DNA of 64,000 bases from Parenemella sanctibonifatiensis. GTDB taxonomy: Bacteria; Actinomycetota; Actinomycetes; Propionibacteriales; Propionibacteriaceae. The notes under the pieces were generated by a model. It was given only the letters and a program-made list of their open reading frames with translations, ran no database searches and was not told where the DNA came from. The stretch lies in assembly GCF_002250565.1 (NCBI RefSeq), contig NZ_NMVJ01000011.1:62001-126000 (forward strand), read 5' to 3'. Of this stretch, positions 31,196 through 43,169 are shown piece by piece. The number at the start of each line of letters is the position of its first letter. The first letter of the stretch is position 1. The position numbers and the translations under genes are program-made.

Positions 31196-31537
31196 TTATT
31201 GGGGGCGTCGGCCCCAGGCATCCGCGACCTGGTCGGGGGTCGGCGGGTCAGCGGCGGGGCGCTGCGGTTGCTTGCGGAACACCAACCAGGCTGCCCAGCC
31301 GAACAGTCCGATCGAGATCAGCCGCACCACCCGTCCCAGGACGAGCTTGAGCTCCGCGATCTCTGGTCCGAGCGGGAGATAGCCAACGCCGAGGCCGATC
31401 AGCTGGGCGGCCAGCGCAAGGAGCAGCACCACTTGGGCGGGGCCGCGCATCAGGAAGGCGACGAGCACCAGCAGCGCGAGGACGGTGACCAGTGTCACGA
31501 TGCTGGCGGTGACGCTGGCGATCACGAACTCATTCAT
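31196..31537 (-). CDS. Small membrane protein
   Basis: A 113-residue protein with three hydrophobic segments (TASIVTLVTVLALLVLVAFLM, VVLLLALAAQLIGLGVGYL, LISIGLFGWAAWLVF) and a basic, Pro-rich tail. Not recognised. GGGAGG precedes the ATG at 31537. It overlaps the previous gene by four bases (ATGA). Confidence 0.65.
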   Translation of the reverse strand: MNEFVIASVTASIVTLVTVLALLVLVAFLMRGPAQVVLLLALAAQLIGLGVGYLPLGPEIAELKLVLGRVVRLISIGLFGWAAWLVFRKQPQRPAADPPTPDQVADAWGRRPQ

Positions 31538-31827
31538 GCGGCCTCCCTGCTCCGCAGGATGAGCCCGAGGACGAGGCACACCAACCCGATGCACGACACG
31601 GCGACGGGCAGGATAATCAGCGGGAGGATCGAGGCCCGGGCCGCGCTCAGCCAAAACCCCAGGCCGATGGGCAAGACCATCGCGAAGGCCAGCAGAGCTG
31701 CGCCGATGATGGCCAGCTTGGAGCCGGGGCCGCGCGCGATCAGTGCCACCAGGACGACCAGCGCGCCGACCGCAATCACCCCCAGAATCGAGAGCGCGGC
31801 GTTGAGCCACAGGATCGGTTCGGACAT
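31534..31827 (-). CDS. Small membrane protein, first of a coupled pair
   Basis: A 97-residue protein with three hydrophobic segments (LWLNAALSILGVIAVGALVVLVALI, IIGAALLAFAMVLPIGLGFWL, LIILPVAVSCIGLVCLVLGLIL). Both it and its partner have one loop with a conserved RGP; they may be distant paralogues. AAAGGA lies upstream of the ATG at 31827. Divergent from pdxH. Function unknown. Confidence 0.65.
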   Translation of the reverse strand: MSEPILWLNAALSILGVIAVGALVVLVALIARGPGSKLAIIGAALLAFAMVLPIGLGFWLSAARASILPLIILPVAVSCIGLVCLVLGLILRSREAA

Positions 31828-31940
31828 TGATCGTCCTTTCGGGGAGGGACCCGACAAGCCTATTCCCTGGCGGTGGCGCCCCGCCCGTAGTGCGCAGCCT
31901 CGGGTGGCTTGCGCACCGGGGGATGGAGCACAGTGTCCCC

Positions 31941-32597
31941 ATGGAGATCGCGGATCGGCGCACCGACTATGCGGGGCTGTCGCTGGACGATGAGGTGCCG
32001 AAGGACCCGGTTGGCCTGTTCGAGACGTGGCTGGAGCAAGCAATCGCAGCCCAGGACGGCGGTGCCGACATCGAGGCGACGGCGATGACCTTGGCGACCG
32101 CCTCGCCACGGGCTGACGGCGGCTGGCAACCACATGCGCGGATCGTGCTGCTCAAGGGCTGGGGAGCCGAGGGCCCGGTGTTATTCACCGGCCACGGCTC
32201 CGACAAGGGGATTGAGCTGGCCGCCAACCCGTACGCCTCACTGAGCTTCTACTGGACTCCACTGTTTCGCCAGATCCGCATCGAGGGCAGGGTCGAGCAA
32301 CTCCCGCAGGCGGAGTCCGAGGCGTACTTCGCCTCCCGCCCACGGGCCTCGCAACTGGCGACGTACGCCTCGGACCAGAGCCGACCGGTGGCCTCCCGGG
32401 CCGTGATGGAGCAGGCGTACGCCGCCGCCGAAGCACGGTTCGCCGGGACCGAGGTGCCGATGCCCGAGGACTGGGGCGGCTATCGGCTGGCGGTGGAACG
32501 GATCGAGTTCTGGCAGGGGCGGCCTGCGCGGTTCCACGACCGGATCCGCTACACCCGGGCCGCCGACGCCTGGACGCACGAGCGCCTGCAACCCTGA
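31941..32597 (+). CDS. pdxH: Pyridoxamine 5'-phosphate oxidase
   Basis: A 218-residue FMN enzyme that makes pyridoxal phosphate. Landmarks: DPVGLFETWLEQAI, HARIVLLKGW, FTGHGSDKGIELAANPYASLSFYWTPLFRQIRIEG, SRPRASQLATYASDQSRPV and the C-terminal WQGRPARFHDRIRY. It is about full length. CACAGT (31929-31934) is six bases before the ATG, so a leaderless mRNA is likely. Confidence 0.93.
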   Translation: MEIADRRTDYAGLSLDDEVPKDPVGLFETWLEQAIAAQDGGADIEATAMTLATASPRADGGWQPHARIVLLKGWGAEGPVLFTGHGSDKGIELAANPYASLSFYWTPLFRQIRIEGRVEQLPQAESEAYFASRPRASQLATYASDQSRPVASRAVMEQAYAAAEARFAGTEVPMPEDWGGYRLAVERIEFWQGRPARFHDRIRYTRAADAWTHERLQP

Positions 32598-32635
32598 GCC
32601 GTACGCCGGCCGCCCGGGTTTCGGGCTGGGCCGGA

Positions 32636-32677
32636 CGACCCGCGTATTGCGCCAACATGTGGGCGCAAAGACGGGTC
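32636..32677. terminator. Imperfect palindrome between pdxH and the dgo operon
   Basis: Arms starting GACCCG and ending CGGGTC enclose TTGCGCC and GGGCGCAA; an imperfect 17-bp stem with a short loop. It lies in the 170-bp gap between convergent genes and may end both transcripts. Confidence 0.5.
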
Positions 32678-32767
32678 AGGGCTCGCGGTGGCGCGTCGGG
32701 GCGTACGCACCGGTCCCGCCGGACCTGTACGCCGCGGCTTGGCCCCACCCACGCAGGACACCGCGCC

Positions 32768-33691
32768 CTACCGTGCGACGTCGTCCTGCGGGGCGAGCTC
32801 CTGTGCGCGCAGCTGCTTGATGGTCGGCAGACCCTCGAAGTCGCCGCGGTGGGTGACGGCGGCGCGGCCCATCAGGTTGGCGCGCGCCATCCGTTCGGCC
32901 GGCGGCAGGCCGTCGAGTAGTCCTGCGACGTAGCCGGCGACGAAAGCGTCCCCGGCGCCGACCGCATCCACCACCGTGGCCGGCTTGGTGGGGACCTCGA
33001 AGGATTCGGTCGCCGACGTGTAGCGGGCGCCCTGGGCGCCCAGCTTGGTGAGCACCTCAGCCGGGCCGCGCTCGATCAGCGCTGACTCGTCGGCGGTGCC
33101 GAGCATCGCCAACTCCTCGGGGGAGCCGACCAACACGTCCACGTCGGCCGACAGCGGCGCCAACGCCTGACCGGCCTGCTCGGCGGTCCACAGCTTGCCG
33201 CGGAAGTTGACGTCGAAGACAACCGTCGCGTCGAGCTCCTTGGCCGCCGCCAACACAGCCCGGGTGGCCTCCGCGGGGCGGTCACCCAGTGCCGGGGTGA
33301 TCCCGGACAGGACGACCAGCTCCGGCGTACTGGCGCGCACCAGGTCGGCCATCTCCGGGCCCATCGCCGAGGCTGCGGACAGCGCCCGGTGATAGTCCGC
33401 GGCCCAGCCGAAACTGGCCGGCGACAGGAACATGAAGCCGGTCCGGCGCCGATTGTCGGCGGCCGCCTCGACCCGTACGCCCTCGGCGCGCAGCTCCCGG
33501 CGAATCAGGTCACCGAAGGCGTCATCGCCCAGCCGGCTCGCCCACGTCACCTCGTGGCCGAGCCGCGCCAGCCCGATCGCGACATTGGATTCGGCGCCGG
33601 CGACGTGGGTGGTCCACCGGGTCGCCATCGCCACGGAGGCGTCGGCGCGCAGACTCACCATCGTCTCGCCCATCGTCCAGATGCGTCCCAT
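32768..33691 (-). CDS. PfkB-family sugar kinase, probable 2-keto-3-deoxygluconate/galactonate kinase
   Basis: A 307-residue ribokinase-type kinase. It has the N-terminal GG-like motif region (GAESNVAIGLARLGHEV), the substrate lid, FDVNFRGKLW and the C-terminal signature VVDAVGAGDAFVAGYVAGLL with the catalytic Asp in GAGD. In this operon it should phosphorylate the keto-deoxy acid made by DgoD, before the aldolase. The E. coli pathway uses DgoK, from a different fold. It starts one base after the aldolase stop. Confidence 0.8.
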   Translation of the reverse strand: MGRIWTMGETMVSLRADASVAMATRWTTHVAGAESNVAIGLARLGHEVTWASRLGDDAFGDLIRRELRAEGVRVEAAADNRRRTGFMFLSPASFGWAADYHRALSAASAMGPEMADLVRASTPELVVLSGITPALGDRPAEATRAVLAAAKELDATVVFDVNFRGKLWTAEQAGQALAPLSADVDVLVGSPEELAMLGTADESALIERGPAEVLTKLGAQGARYTSATESFEVPTKPATVVDAVGAGDAFVAGYVAGLLDGLPPAERMARANLMGRAAVTHRGDFEGLPTIKQLRAQELAPQDDVAR

Positions 33692-33692
33692 G

Positions 33693-34331
33693 TCAGCCGG
33701 CCGCCTCGACGAAGGCGCGGGCCCGGTCCGCCAACTCGGTCAGGGAGCCACCACTGGCCGCGTCCCCGATCAGCGGACCGCCGACCCCGAAGCCGATCGC
33801 ACCGACCTTCCGGTACGCCTCGATCTCGGCGAGCCCGACGCCGCCGACGGCGACCAGCGGGATGTGCGGCAGCGGGTCGCGCAACGCCTTCAGGTGGCCG
33901 GGGCCGCCGCTGGAGGCGGGGAAGATCTTCACCGCCGTCGCGCCCTGGTCGTGCGCGGTGATCACCTCCGAGGCGGTCCAGGCGCCCGCCAGGCTGGGCA
34001 CTTCGGCCCGGCTGGCGGCGGCGACCGCCGGGCACAGGCCCGGCGTCACGACGAAGCGTGCGCCCGCGGCGACGGCGGTGTGGACGTCGTCCTCGGAGAT
34101 GACGGTGCCGGCGCCCACCCAGGCACCGGAGCCGCCATCGGCGACCTCACCGGCCAGCGTCGCGATCGTCTCCACCGCATCCGGGGTGGTCAGGGTGACC
34201 TCCAGCATGCGTACGCCGGCCTCGAGCAACGTACGCCCGATCGCCAGCGCGTGCCCGGCGTCTGGGCAGCGGATGATCGCCACCAGCCCGGTGTCGGTGA
34301 GGTCGGCAAGAAAGTCCAGTTCGGAGCTCAT
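33693..34331 (-). CDS. 2-dehydro-3-deoxy-6-phosphogalactonate/gluconate aldolase
   Basis: A 212-residue class I aldolase (KDPG family): VAIIRCPDAGHALAIGRTLLEAGV, MLEVTLTTPDA, GAGTVISEDD, FVVTPGLCP and Schiff-base lysine in ATAVKIFPAS. Cleaves the phosphorylated keto-deoxy acid to pyruvate and glyceraldehyde 3-phosphate. The start at 34331 is two bases after the dgoD stop; an ATG at 34340 is an alternative. Confidence 0.85.
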   Translation of the reverse strand: MSSELDFLADLTDTGLVAIIRCPDAGHALAIGRTLLEAGVRMLEVTLTTPDAVETIATLAGEVADGGSGAWVGAGTVISEDDVHTAVAAGARFVVTPGLCPAVAAASRAEVPSLAGAWTASEVITAHDQGATAVKIFPASSGGPGHLKALRDPLPHIPLVAVGGVGLAEIEAYRKVGAIGFGVGGPLIGDAASGGSLTELADRARAFVEAAG

Positions 34332-34333
34332 GG

Positions 34334-35494
34334 TCACCATTCTGCGTAGGAACCGTCGGGATGCTGCCAGACCGGGCCGCGCCAGCCGTGCGGGGACTGG
34401 TCCGCCCGGCGTACGGCTGCCTCGTCGATCTCGATGCCCAGCCCGGGCGCGTCCCAGCGCGGCAGCCAGCCGTCGGTGGTCGCCAACATCGACGAGTCGA
34501 GCACCAGGTCCAGCAGGTCGGCGCCCTGGTTGTAGTGGATGCCCAGGCTCTGTTCCTGGATGACGTGGTTGCTGGTGGCGAAGCCGACCTGCAGGCAGGC
34601 CGCCAGTGCCAGCGGACCCAGCGGGCAGTGCGGCGCGAGCAGCGCCCCGTGGGCGTCGGCGAGCGAGGCGATCTTGCGGGTCTCGGTGATGCCGCCGGCG
34701 TGGGACAGGTCGGGCTGCACCACGCCGACGCCGGCGCACAGCACGGGCAGGAACTCCTGGCGGTTGTAGAGCCGTTCCCCCGTCGCGATCGGCAGGTGGG
34801 TGTGGGCGACGAGGTCGCCGAAGAGGTGGCTGTTCTCGGGCACCACCGGCTCCTCGATGAACATCGGTGCGACCGGTTCGAGAGCCTTGATGAGGGTGCG
34901 GGCCGCCGGGAAGGAGACCCGGCCGTGGAAGTCGATCGCCACGTCGCCGTCCTCGCCCATCGCCTCCCGGGCGGCTTCGGCGCGGGCGACCGCCGCCGAC
35001 ACCTCGGCGCGGGTGGCGAGCTTGCCGAAGGCCGGCGTGGCGTTCATCTTGATCGCGGTGAGCCCGTTGTCGCGGGCGGCCGCGGCGGCCTCGGCGACCC
35101 CGCCGGGTTCGTCCCCGCCGATCCAGCCATAGATCCGGATCCGGTCGCGTACCGCGCCGCCCAACAGCTGGTGCACCGGTACGCCGAGCCGCTTGCCGAG
35201 GATGTCCCACAGGGCCTGGTCGATGCCCGCCACGGCGCTGGCCAGGATCGGGCCGCCGCGATAGAAGCTGCCGTTGGTGAGCAACTGCCACAGGTCCTCG
35301 ATCCGGCCCGGGTCGCGGCCGATGGCCAACTCGGCCAACTGCTCGACCGCGGCGCGTACGGTCTCGGAGCGACCCTCACAGGTCGCCTCGCCCCAGCCCA
35401 CCAGCCCTTCGGCGGTCTCGATGCGGACGAACAACCACCGCGGCGGCACCAGAAAGGTCTCGATGCGGGTGATGGTGTCAGGCGACGTGCTCAC
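34334..35494 (-). CDS. dgoD: D-galactonate dehydratase
   Basis: A 386-residue enolase-superfamily enzyme, near-collinear with E. coli DgoD: PPRWLFVRIETAEGLVGWGEATCEGR, SFYRGGPILASAVAGIDQALWDI, IDFHGRVSFPAARTLIK, FIEEPVVPEN, QPDLSHAGGITETRKIA, APHCPLGPLALAACLQVGF, and ends GSYAEW. It converts D-galactonate to 2-keto-3-deoxygalactonate. AAGGAG precedes the GTG start. It heads the dgoD-aldolase-kinase operon; no transporter or regulator is adjacent. Confidence 0.93.
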   Translation of the reverse strand: MSTSPDTITRIETFLVPPRWLFVRIETAEGLVGWGEATCEGRSETVRAAVEQLAELAIGRDPGRIEDLWQLLTNGSFYRGGPILASAVAGIDQALWDILGKRLGVPVHQLLGGAVRDRIRIYGWIGGDEPGGVAEAAAAARDNGLTAIKMNATPAFGKLATRAEVSAAVARAEAAREAMGEDGDVAIDFHGRVSFPAARTLIKALEPVAPMFIEEPVVPENSHLFGDLVAHTHLPIATGERLYNRQEFLPVLCAGVGVVQPDLSHAGGITETRKIASLADAHGALLAPHCPLGPLALAACLQVGFATSNHVIQEQSLGIHYNQGADLLDLVLDSSMLATTDGWLPRWDAPGLGIEIDEAAVRRADQSPHGWRGPVWQHPDGSYAEW

Positions 35495-35563
35495 GCTGGC
35501 TCCTTCGACGGCTCTTTGCTCAGCCTAGGGGCAGCGCCCGGTTGCCGGTCGGCGGATCGACCC

Positions 35564-35593
35564 TTGACCTGCTCGGGAGTGTCGGCTTAGGTT
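35564..35593 (+). promoter_or_regulatory. Sigma-A type promoter of the secreted propeller gene
   Basis: TTGACC (35564-35569), 18-base spacer, TAGGTT (35588-35593), 50 bases before the start codon. Confidence 0.55.
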
Positions 35594-35642
35594 GCAGGAA
35601 CCGTTTGCTGCAACAGCAGCAGAAACTTTCAAGGGAGCAACG

Positions 35643-37883
35643 ATGATCCCCCAGACGACGACACGCACCGTGGCACGCACCCTCGGCGGCCTGATGGCCC
35701 TCGCCGTGGTCGGAGCAGGACTCACCAGCGGTTCGCCGGCGTACGCCGACATCCCCGTTCCGGAGTCGGTCCAGCCGATCCTCGACCAGAATCCCGACGT
35801 CCAGTACCTCGGTGAGCCGGTCCAGGTGAAGCAGCCCAGCCCCGCCAAGATCGGTCGGCTCGACGGCCGCGACGTGGCCTATCAGGTCTTCAAGGGCACC
35901 GCCGGCAGCGATTATCCAGGCGCCTTCACCGCGGTCGATGTCCGCACCGGCGAGACCCTGGTGAACCTGCCCATGGACACCGCCGAGCATGCCCGCGCCG
36001 TCACCGTCGCCAGTGACGGGAAGGTCTACATCGCGACCTACTTCGACCAGAAGCTGTGGCAGTTCGACCCGGAAACCCGGGAGCTGCGCGACCTGGGCAC
36101 CTATGAGCCGAATCCGACCGATGCCCAGCCCTTCGGCCTGTGCCCGGGGCCGGACGGCTCGGTCTTCATCCCGACCTACAAGCATTCGGCGCTCTACCAG
36201 TACGACCCCGCCACCGACGCGATCACCAAGGTCGCCACCGTCAATCCGGAGAACACCTACCTCCACGCCTGCGCTTGGGATCCGGCGACCAACGACCTCT
36301 ACGTGACCGCCGGCGGCTCCCATGCGGAGCTGTGGCGCATCGCGGATGCCGGCACCGGCGAGATGACCAAGATGACCAACAACGAGAACGTCCCGGGCCT
36401 GGAGGACACCGCCTTCATCCACCGCATGTGGCTGGTGGATGACCACTTGGTGCTGAGCGCCAACGGCCAGGCGCTGCTGGTGATCGGCACCGACGGCGTC
36501 GTGGACACCTGGACCGATCCGGGCCAGATCGGCGGCTACAACGTCGTCGAGCTGCCCGATGAGCCGCGCAAGTTCTGGTACACCAAGTCGGGCGACGTCC
36601 TCGAGTACGACCTTGACGCGAAGACCTCCACCGACACCGGGCTGGATCTGGGCGCGTACTTCGGCGACGCAATGATCGCCGAGAACGGCGACCTGATCGG
36701 CACCGACATCCGGGGCGCCTTCCAGGTGACCCCGGCCAACGAGTACACCAGCCAGCCGTGGACCGTGGAGCAGCCGACCGCGATCCAGAAGATGATTGCC
36801 GGGCCCGACGGGCTGATGTTCGCCTCGGGCTATCCGCTCGGCATGGCGCGGGTGGACACGACCGGCGGCGGCACGGTTTATCCCTCGCTGACCTCGGGCC
36901 AGTACGAATCGGCGATCATCCGTGACGGCCAGATGTATGTGGGCTCTTACGGCAATGCCCGCTTCAGCAGCTGGAATCCCGCCAACCCGACCGCTGCGCC
37001 GAGGCTGATCTTCGACGGAGCAGCCGAAGGGCAGGACCGGCCGTTTGCGATGGCGTACAACCCGGATCGCGACGAGGCCTACATGGGCACGATCGCTGGC
37101 TACGGCAAGCTCCAGGGTGGCCTGGCGATCCACGACTTCGCGACTGGTGAGCACGTCTGGTTGACCGAGGAGATCGTCGAGGGGCAGAGCATCATCTCGG
37201 TGACGTACAACCCCAACGACGGGCTGGTCTACATCGGCACCAACATCGACGGCGGCATGGGCATCGAGGCGCCGGACGGGGAGGCAAAGCTGATCGTCTT
37301 CGACCCGGCAACCCGCACCGTCGTCAACGAACTGGTGCCAGTGGCCGATCGGGAGGGCGTCACCGGGCTCATGGTGGCCTCCGACGGCCGCCTCTGGGGC
37401 TGGGCCGAGGACACCTTCTTCGTGTACGACCCCGCCAGCCGCACCGTCGTGCACCGCGAGTCGGGGCTGGCCGGCCGCTACCAGGCCGGCACTTTCTACT
37501 GGGCGTGGGCCTACCAGTACATCTCGCCGGTCGACGGCAACGGCTACGTCACCGCTGGCAACAAACTCTTCCGCATCGATCCGGAGACGCTGGAGGTGAC
37601 GGTGCTGCTCACCTCGGGGGCGGCCTTCGGCAACATGGACACCAACGGCGACATCTACTTCTCGCAGAAGTCGCACGCGTTCAAGTACGTGGTGCCGCAG
37701 CCGGTGCCGAGCGGCGCGCCGACCGCCCCGACGAAGTGCGAGGTGATCGCCGCGGCCGAGTCGGGCCGCAGCCTCGCCTACCCGGAGGGATACCGGCTGG
37801 CCTGGCGCAGGTCGCTCGAGGAGATCGAGCGGCAGGTCGCCGACGGCCGCGGTGAGCGGCTGAAGGGTGTCCACTGCGCGTGA
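35643..37883 (+). CDS. Secreted beta-propeller protein
   Basis: A 746-residue protein with a signal peptide (about 1-36, ending SPAYA). The mature part has many spaced repeats of the kind FDPETRELRDLGTYE, YDPATDAITKVATV, FDPATRTVVNELVPV, YDPASRTVVHRESGL and IDPETLEVTVLLTSG, each a propeller blade; at least ten can be counted. This resembles streptogramin-lyase/SMP-30-like or YncE-like propellers. The last 55 residues are helical and basic. No anchor. AAGGGAG precedes the ATG. The role is unknown. Confidence 0.7.
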   Translation: MIPQTTTRTVARTLGGLMALAVVGAGLTSGSPAYADIPVPESVQPILDQNPDVQYLGEPVQVKQPSPAKIGRLDGRDVAYQVFKGTAGSDYPGAFTAVDVRTGETLVNLPMDTAEHARAVTVASDGKVYIATYFDQKLWQFDPETRELRDLGTYEPNPTDAQPFGLCPGPDGSVFIPTYKHSALYQYDPATDAITKVATVNPENTYLHACAWDPATNDLYVTAGGSHAELWRIADAGTGEMTKMTNNENVPGLEDTAFIHRMWLVDDHLVLSANGQALLVIGTDGVVDTWTDPGQIGGYNVVELPDEPRKFWYTKSGDVLEYDLDAKTSTDTGLDLGAYFGDAMIAENGDLIGTDIRGAFQVTPANEYTSQPWTVEQPTAIQKMIAGPDGLMFASGYPLGMARVDTTGGGTVYPSLTSGQYESAIIRDGQMYVGSYGNARFSSWNPANPTAAPRLIFDGAAEGQDRPFAMAYNPDRDEAYMGTIAGYGKLQGGLAIHDFATGEHVWLTEEIVEGQSIISVTYNPNDGLVYIGTNIDGGMGIEAPDGEAKLIVFDPATRTVVNELVPVADREGVTGLMVASDGRLWGWAEDTFFVYDPASRTVVHRESGLAGRYQAGTFYWAWAYQYISPVDGNGYVTAGNKLFRIDPETLEVTVLLTSGAAFGNMDTNGDIYFSQKSHAFKYVVPQPVPSGAPTAPTKCEVIAAAESGRSLAYPEGYRLAWRRSLEEIERQVADGRGERLKGVHCA

Positions 37884-37908
37884 GCGGCGGGCGTACGCCG
37901 CCCGGCTC

Positions 37909-39012
37909 TCAGCGGACCTGGCCGCGGTCCTTCGGTCCGAGGCTGGGCGGCGTCACGATCCAGCCGAGCACCGGCACCTTCGACAGCCGGTCGACCAGCA
38001 GGCCGACCGTGATGCACATCGCGGTGACCAGCAACACCTCGGTGGAGGCCGGGGTGACCCAGGTGTGCAGCCAGGTCATGGTGCGCTCGTAGAACGGGCC
38101 GAAGCCATAGATGGCGAAGATCAGCATCTCGTGGCTCACGAAGATCGGCAGCGTACGCCGGCCGAGGTACGCCAGCGCATCGCTCACCCAGCCGGCGCGG
38201 CTGACCGCGACGGCCAACACGACACCAGTGGGGAGGGCGATCAGTGCCCGACCGCACTCGGCGGTGATGAGGACGGCGTGCAGGGTCGCCGGATCCAGCC
38301 TCATCTCACCCCACTCCTGTAGTCCGCGGTAGAGCCCGAATGCGAGGAAGAAACAGACAAAGGCGAGCAGGACGGCCCACCAGCGGAAGGCGCGCTCGGC
38401 CAGCCAGAACCATGCTGAGCGGGCATGTAGGCCGAGCATGAAGATCGGCAGGAACGCCACGCAGCGGTGGAAGATCCAGACCTGGGCCAACTCAGGATTG
38501 GCCAGGCCGAGCAGCGGCAGGAAGCTGAGCAGCACCGTCAGCCAGCCGGGCAGCCATTTCGTCAGCCATGCCGCGACGGTGAAGACCACCAGTGCGTGCA
38601 GGAACCACAGGCCGGTGGTGGGCAGCAGGATCTCCCACCCGATCAGGTACGCCGGATATGCCACCGGGTCCATGAGGTAGCGCTCGACGCCGAACAGGAG
38701 TGACCAGACGACGTAGGGCACCACCAGGAACCACAGCCGCCGCGTGAACAGACCCAGCAGGCTCAACTCGCGGATGCGGTGGCTGAACAGGCCTGACAAC
38801 AGGAAGAACAGCGGCAGGCGTACCGGGGTGAGCAGGTCGGTGATCTCACCGGCCAGGCCCTCCCAGGTTTCGGCGCGGACGACCACGTGGAAGGTCACCA
38901 CGCCCAGGATCGACAGGCCCTTGCCGGCATCGACCCAGTCCAGCCGCTTCTTGGCGGCAGGGGACGCCTCGGTCGGCTCTGGGCGTACCGGCTGGGTGGG
39001 ACTGTCGCTCAT
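37909..39012 (-). CDS. Acyltransferase family 3 membrane protein
   Basis: A 367-residue protein with about ten hydrophobic helices and the AT3 opening KKRLDWVDAGKGLSILGVVTFHVV (the His after helix 1), then LPLFFLLSGLFSHR and TTGLWFLHALVV. Such proteins O-acetylate sugars or other surface molecules. No ribosome site is clear at the ATG (39012). It lies next to a decayed relative (39190-39500). Confidence 0.8.
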   Translation of the reverse strand: MSDSPTQPVRPEPTEASPAAKKRLDWVDAGKGLSILGVVTFHVVVRAETWEGLAGEITDLLTPVRLPLFFLLSGLFSHRIRELSLLGLFTRRLWFLVVPYVVWSLLFGVERYLMDPVAYPAYLIGWEILLPTTGLWFLHALVVFTVAAWLTKWLPGWLTVLLSFLPLLGLANPELAQVWIFHRCVAFLPIFMLGLHARSAWFWLAERAFRWWAVLLAFVCFFLAFGLYRGLQEWGEMRLDPATLHAVLITAECGRALIALPTGVVLAVAVSRAGWVSDALAYLGRRTLPIFVSHEMLIFAIYGFGPFYERTMTWLHTWVTPASTEVLLVTAMCITVGLLVDRLSKVPVLGWIVTPPSLGPKDRGQVR

Positions 39013-39076
39013 CAATGATCGGCCTGGGGGAGGGGGCAGGGCAGGCAGCCCAAGCGGCTACGGCGCCGGCTGACGT

Positions 39077-39108
39077 CCGGCCACTCTAGTGGCCGGCCAC
39101 TCTAGTGA
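39077..39108. repeat. 16-bp tandem duplication
   Basis: CCGGCCACTCTAGTGG followed directly by CCGGCCACTCTAGTGA, just after the broken gene and upstream of the acyltransferase. The AT-containing CTCTAGT core stands out. Confidence 0.8.
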
Positions 39109-39117
39109 AGTGCGTGC

Positions 39118-39500
39118 TCAACCCTTGGTTGCCCCGGCCGTCAGACCGCTGACGATGTATTTCTGCACGAGCAGCGTCTCGGCTGAGGGGTCGGGTCGCT
39201 GGGGCGAGGATGTTGCAGACGATCAGGGCGTACAGGAGCCACAACCCAGCCGCGGGCAGGAACAAGTTGGCTACGACCGCGTCGAGCACTGCGCTCGGTT
39301 CGACGGTCATGCTCCCAAGACCGCTGAAAAAGGTCCAGCAGACGTGCGCCCAGGAATGACAGGCGCCGACGGAGGGCCTTGGCCAAGGTCCACGTGAGGA
39401 TGCGGTGGCTGAACACCCCGGACAGCTCGAAGAACACTCGCATCCGCATAGCTGTTGGCTGGATGGGGGCAAGCGGCATGAGGAAATGGTCTTGAGCCAT
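39118..39500 (-). pseudogene. Relic: acyltransferase fragment joined to the C-terminus of a MalG-type sugar permease
   Basis: Two decayed pieces read in different frames. From about 39480 to 39200, RVFFELSGVFSHRI and, in the next frame, LFLPAAGLWLLYALIVCNIL align with LPLFFLLSGLFSHRI and EILLPTTGLWFLHALVV of the intact neighbour. From about 39180 to 39118, a third frame gives LVQKYIVSGLTAGATKG and a stop, the typical end of carbohydrate ABC permeases of the MalG family. No ORF spans the whole. It is a chimeric remnant of two lost genes in a 700-bp gene-poor stretch (39013-39710). Confidence 0.65.
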
Positions 39501-39579
39501 CCGCCTTGGTCCGCCACGCGGTGCGGTACGCCGATGTCAGTCCGCACGCGTGGCAGGGAATACGATGGTGCGCGTCAAA

Positions 39580-39600
39580 GTTGAGTAGGTGTGACTCAAC
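39580..39600 (+). promoter_or_regulatory. HAIR operator upstream of clpB
   Basis: GTTGAGT-N7-ACTCAAC, a perfect inverted repeat matching the HspR box core, 110 bp before the clpB start. TACGAT (39561-39566), just upstream, is a possible -10. It places clpB under HspR with the dnaK operon. Confidence 0.88.
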
Positions 39601-39710
39601 TCTCGCGGCGGTGGCGCTGAGCCGCCATCGTGGGAGAGGGTCAACCACTACTGATCACGACTGCACCACGCGTACGCCTGACCGGGTGGACGCGGACACA
39701 AGGGGGAGAC

Positions 39711-42365
<2,655 letters not shown>

Positions 42366-42368
42366 TCG

Positions 42369-43169
42369 GTGAGTCCGACCTCCCATGAGGTGATCCCGGA
42401 TCCGGACCGGCCAGGCAGCTGGAAGGTCCGGTTCGGGGTCACCGACCAGTCCTACGTGGATCCCGACGATCCGCGCTACATCGCCTTTGAGTATGTGCAG
42501 CGCATCACCGAGCTGCTCGATGCGTGGGCGCCCGAGGGGGAGCGGATCCGGGTGCTGCACATCGGCGGAGGCGGGCTGACCCTGCCGCGGTATGTGGCCG
42601 CGACCCGGCCCACCTCCGCCCAGATCGTGCTGGAACCCGATGCGGAGTTGACCGAGTCCGTACGCCGGGTGGTCCCGTTGGGGAAGACCAGCGGGATCAA
42701 GGTGCGGCCTGAGGACGGGCGTACCGGGATCGCAAAGATCCGCGAGGCGACCCAAGACGTGGTGATCGTCGACGCGTTCGCCGGCGCCCGGGTGCCGGCC
42801 GAGTTGGGAACCGCAGAGTTCCTGGCCGAGGCGGCGCGCGTGCTGGCGCCGGGCGGGATGTTCGTGATGAACCTCACTGACCAGGCGCCGTTTGCGTACG
42901 CGAAACGGCTGCTGGCCGGGGTGCGCCAGCAGTGGCCCAACCTCAGCGTGGCGGCCGAACCAGCCACCTGGAAGGGCCGGCGCTTCGGCAATCTGGTGGT
43001 CGCGGCCACGGCGGGGACGCTGCCGGACACGACCCGGTCGATGGCCTCGGCGATCTTCCCGCAGCGCCGCTTGGCAGGCAAGAAGCTGGCCGATTGGATC
43101 GGCGGGGCGGCGCCGTTCACGGACGCCGACTCAATGCCCTCACCAGAGCCGCCGAACCTGTGGCGGTGA
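42369..43169 (+). CDS. Spermidine synthase-like methyltransferase-fold protein
   Basis: A 266-residue protein of the spermidine-synthase family without membrane part: YIAFEYVQRITELLDAW, LHIGGGGLTLPRYVAATRP (motif I), VLEPDAELTESVRRVVPL, VRPEDGRTGIAKI and VVIVDAFAGARVPAEL (gate-keeper region). Polyamine synthesis is uncertain, since many actinobacterial members have unknown substrates. The GTG lies four bases after clpB, so cotranscription under heat-shock control is possible. Confidence 0.75.
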   Translation: MSPTSHEVIPDPDRPGSWKVRFGVTDQSYVDPDDPRYIAFEYVQRITELLDAWAPEGERIRVLHIGGGGLTLPRYVAATRPTSAQIVLEPDAELTESVRRVVPLGKTSGIKVRPEDGRTGIAKIREATQDVVIVDAFAGARVPAELGTAEFLAEAARVLAPGGMFVMNLTDQAPFAYAKRLLAGVRQQWPNLSVAAEPATWKGRRFGNLVVAATAGTLPDTTRSMASAIFPQRRLAGKKLADWIGGAAPFTDADSMPSPEPPNLWR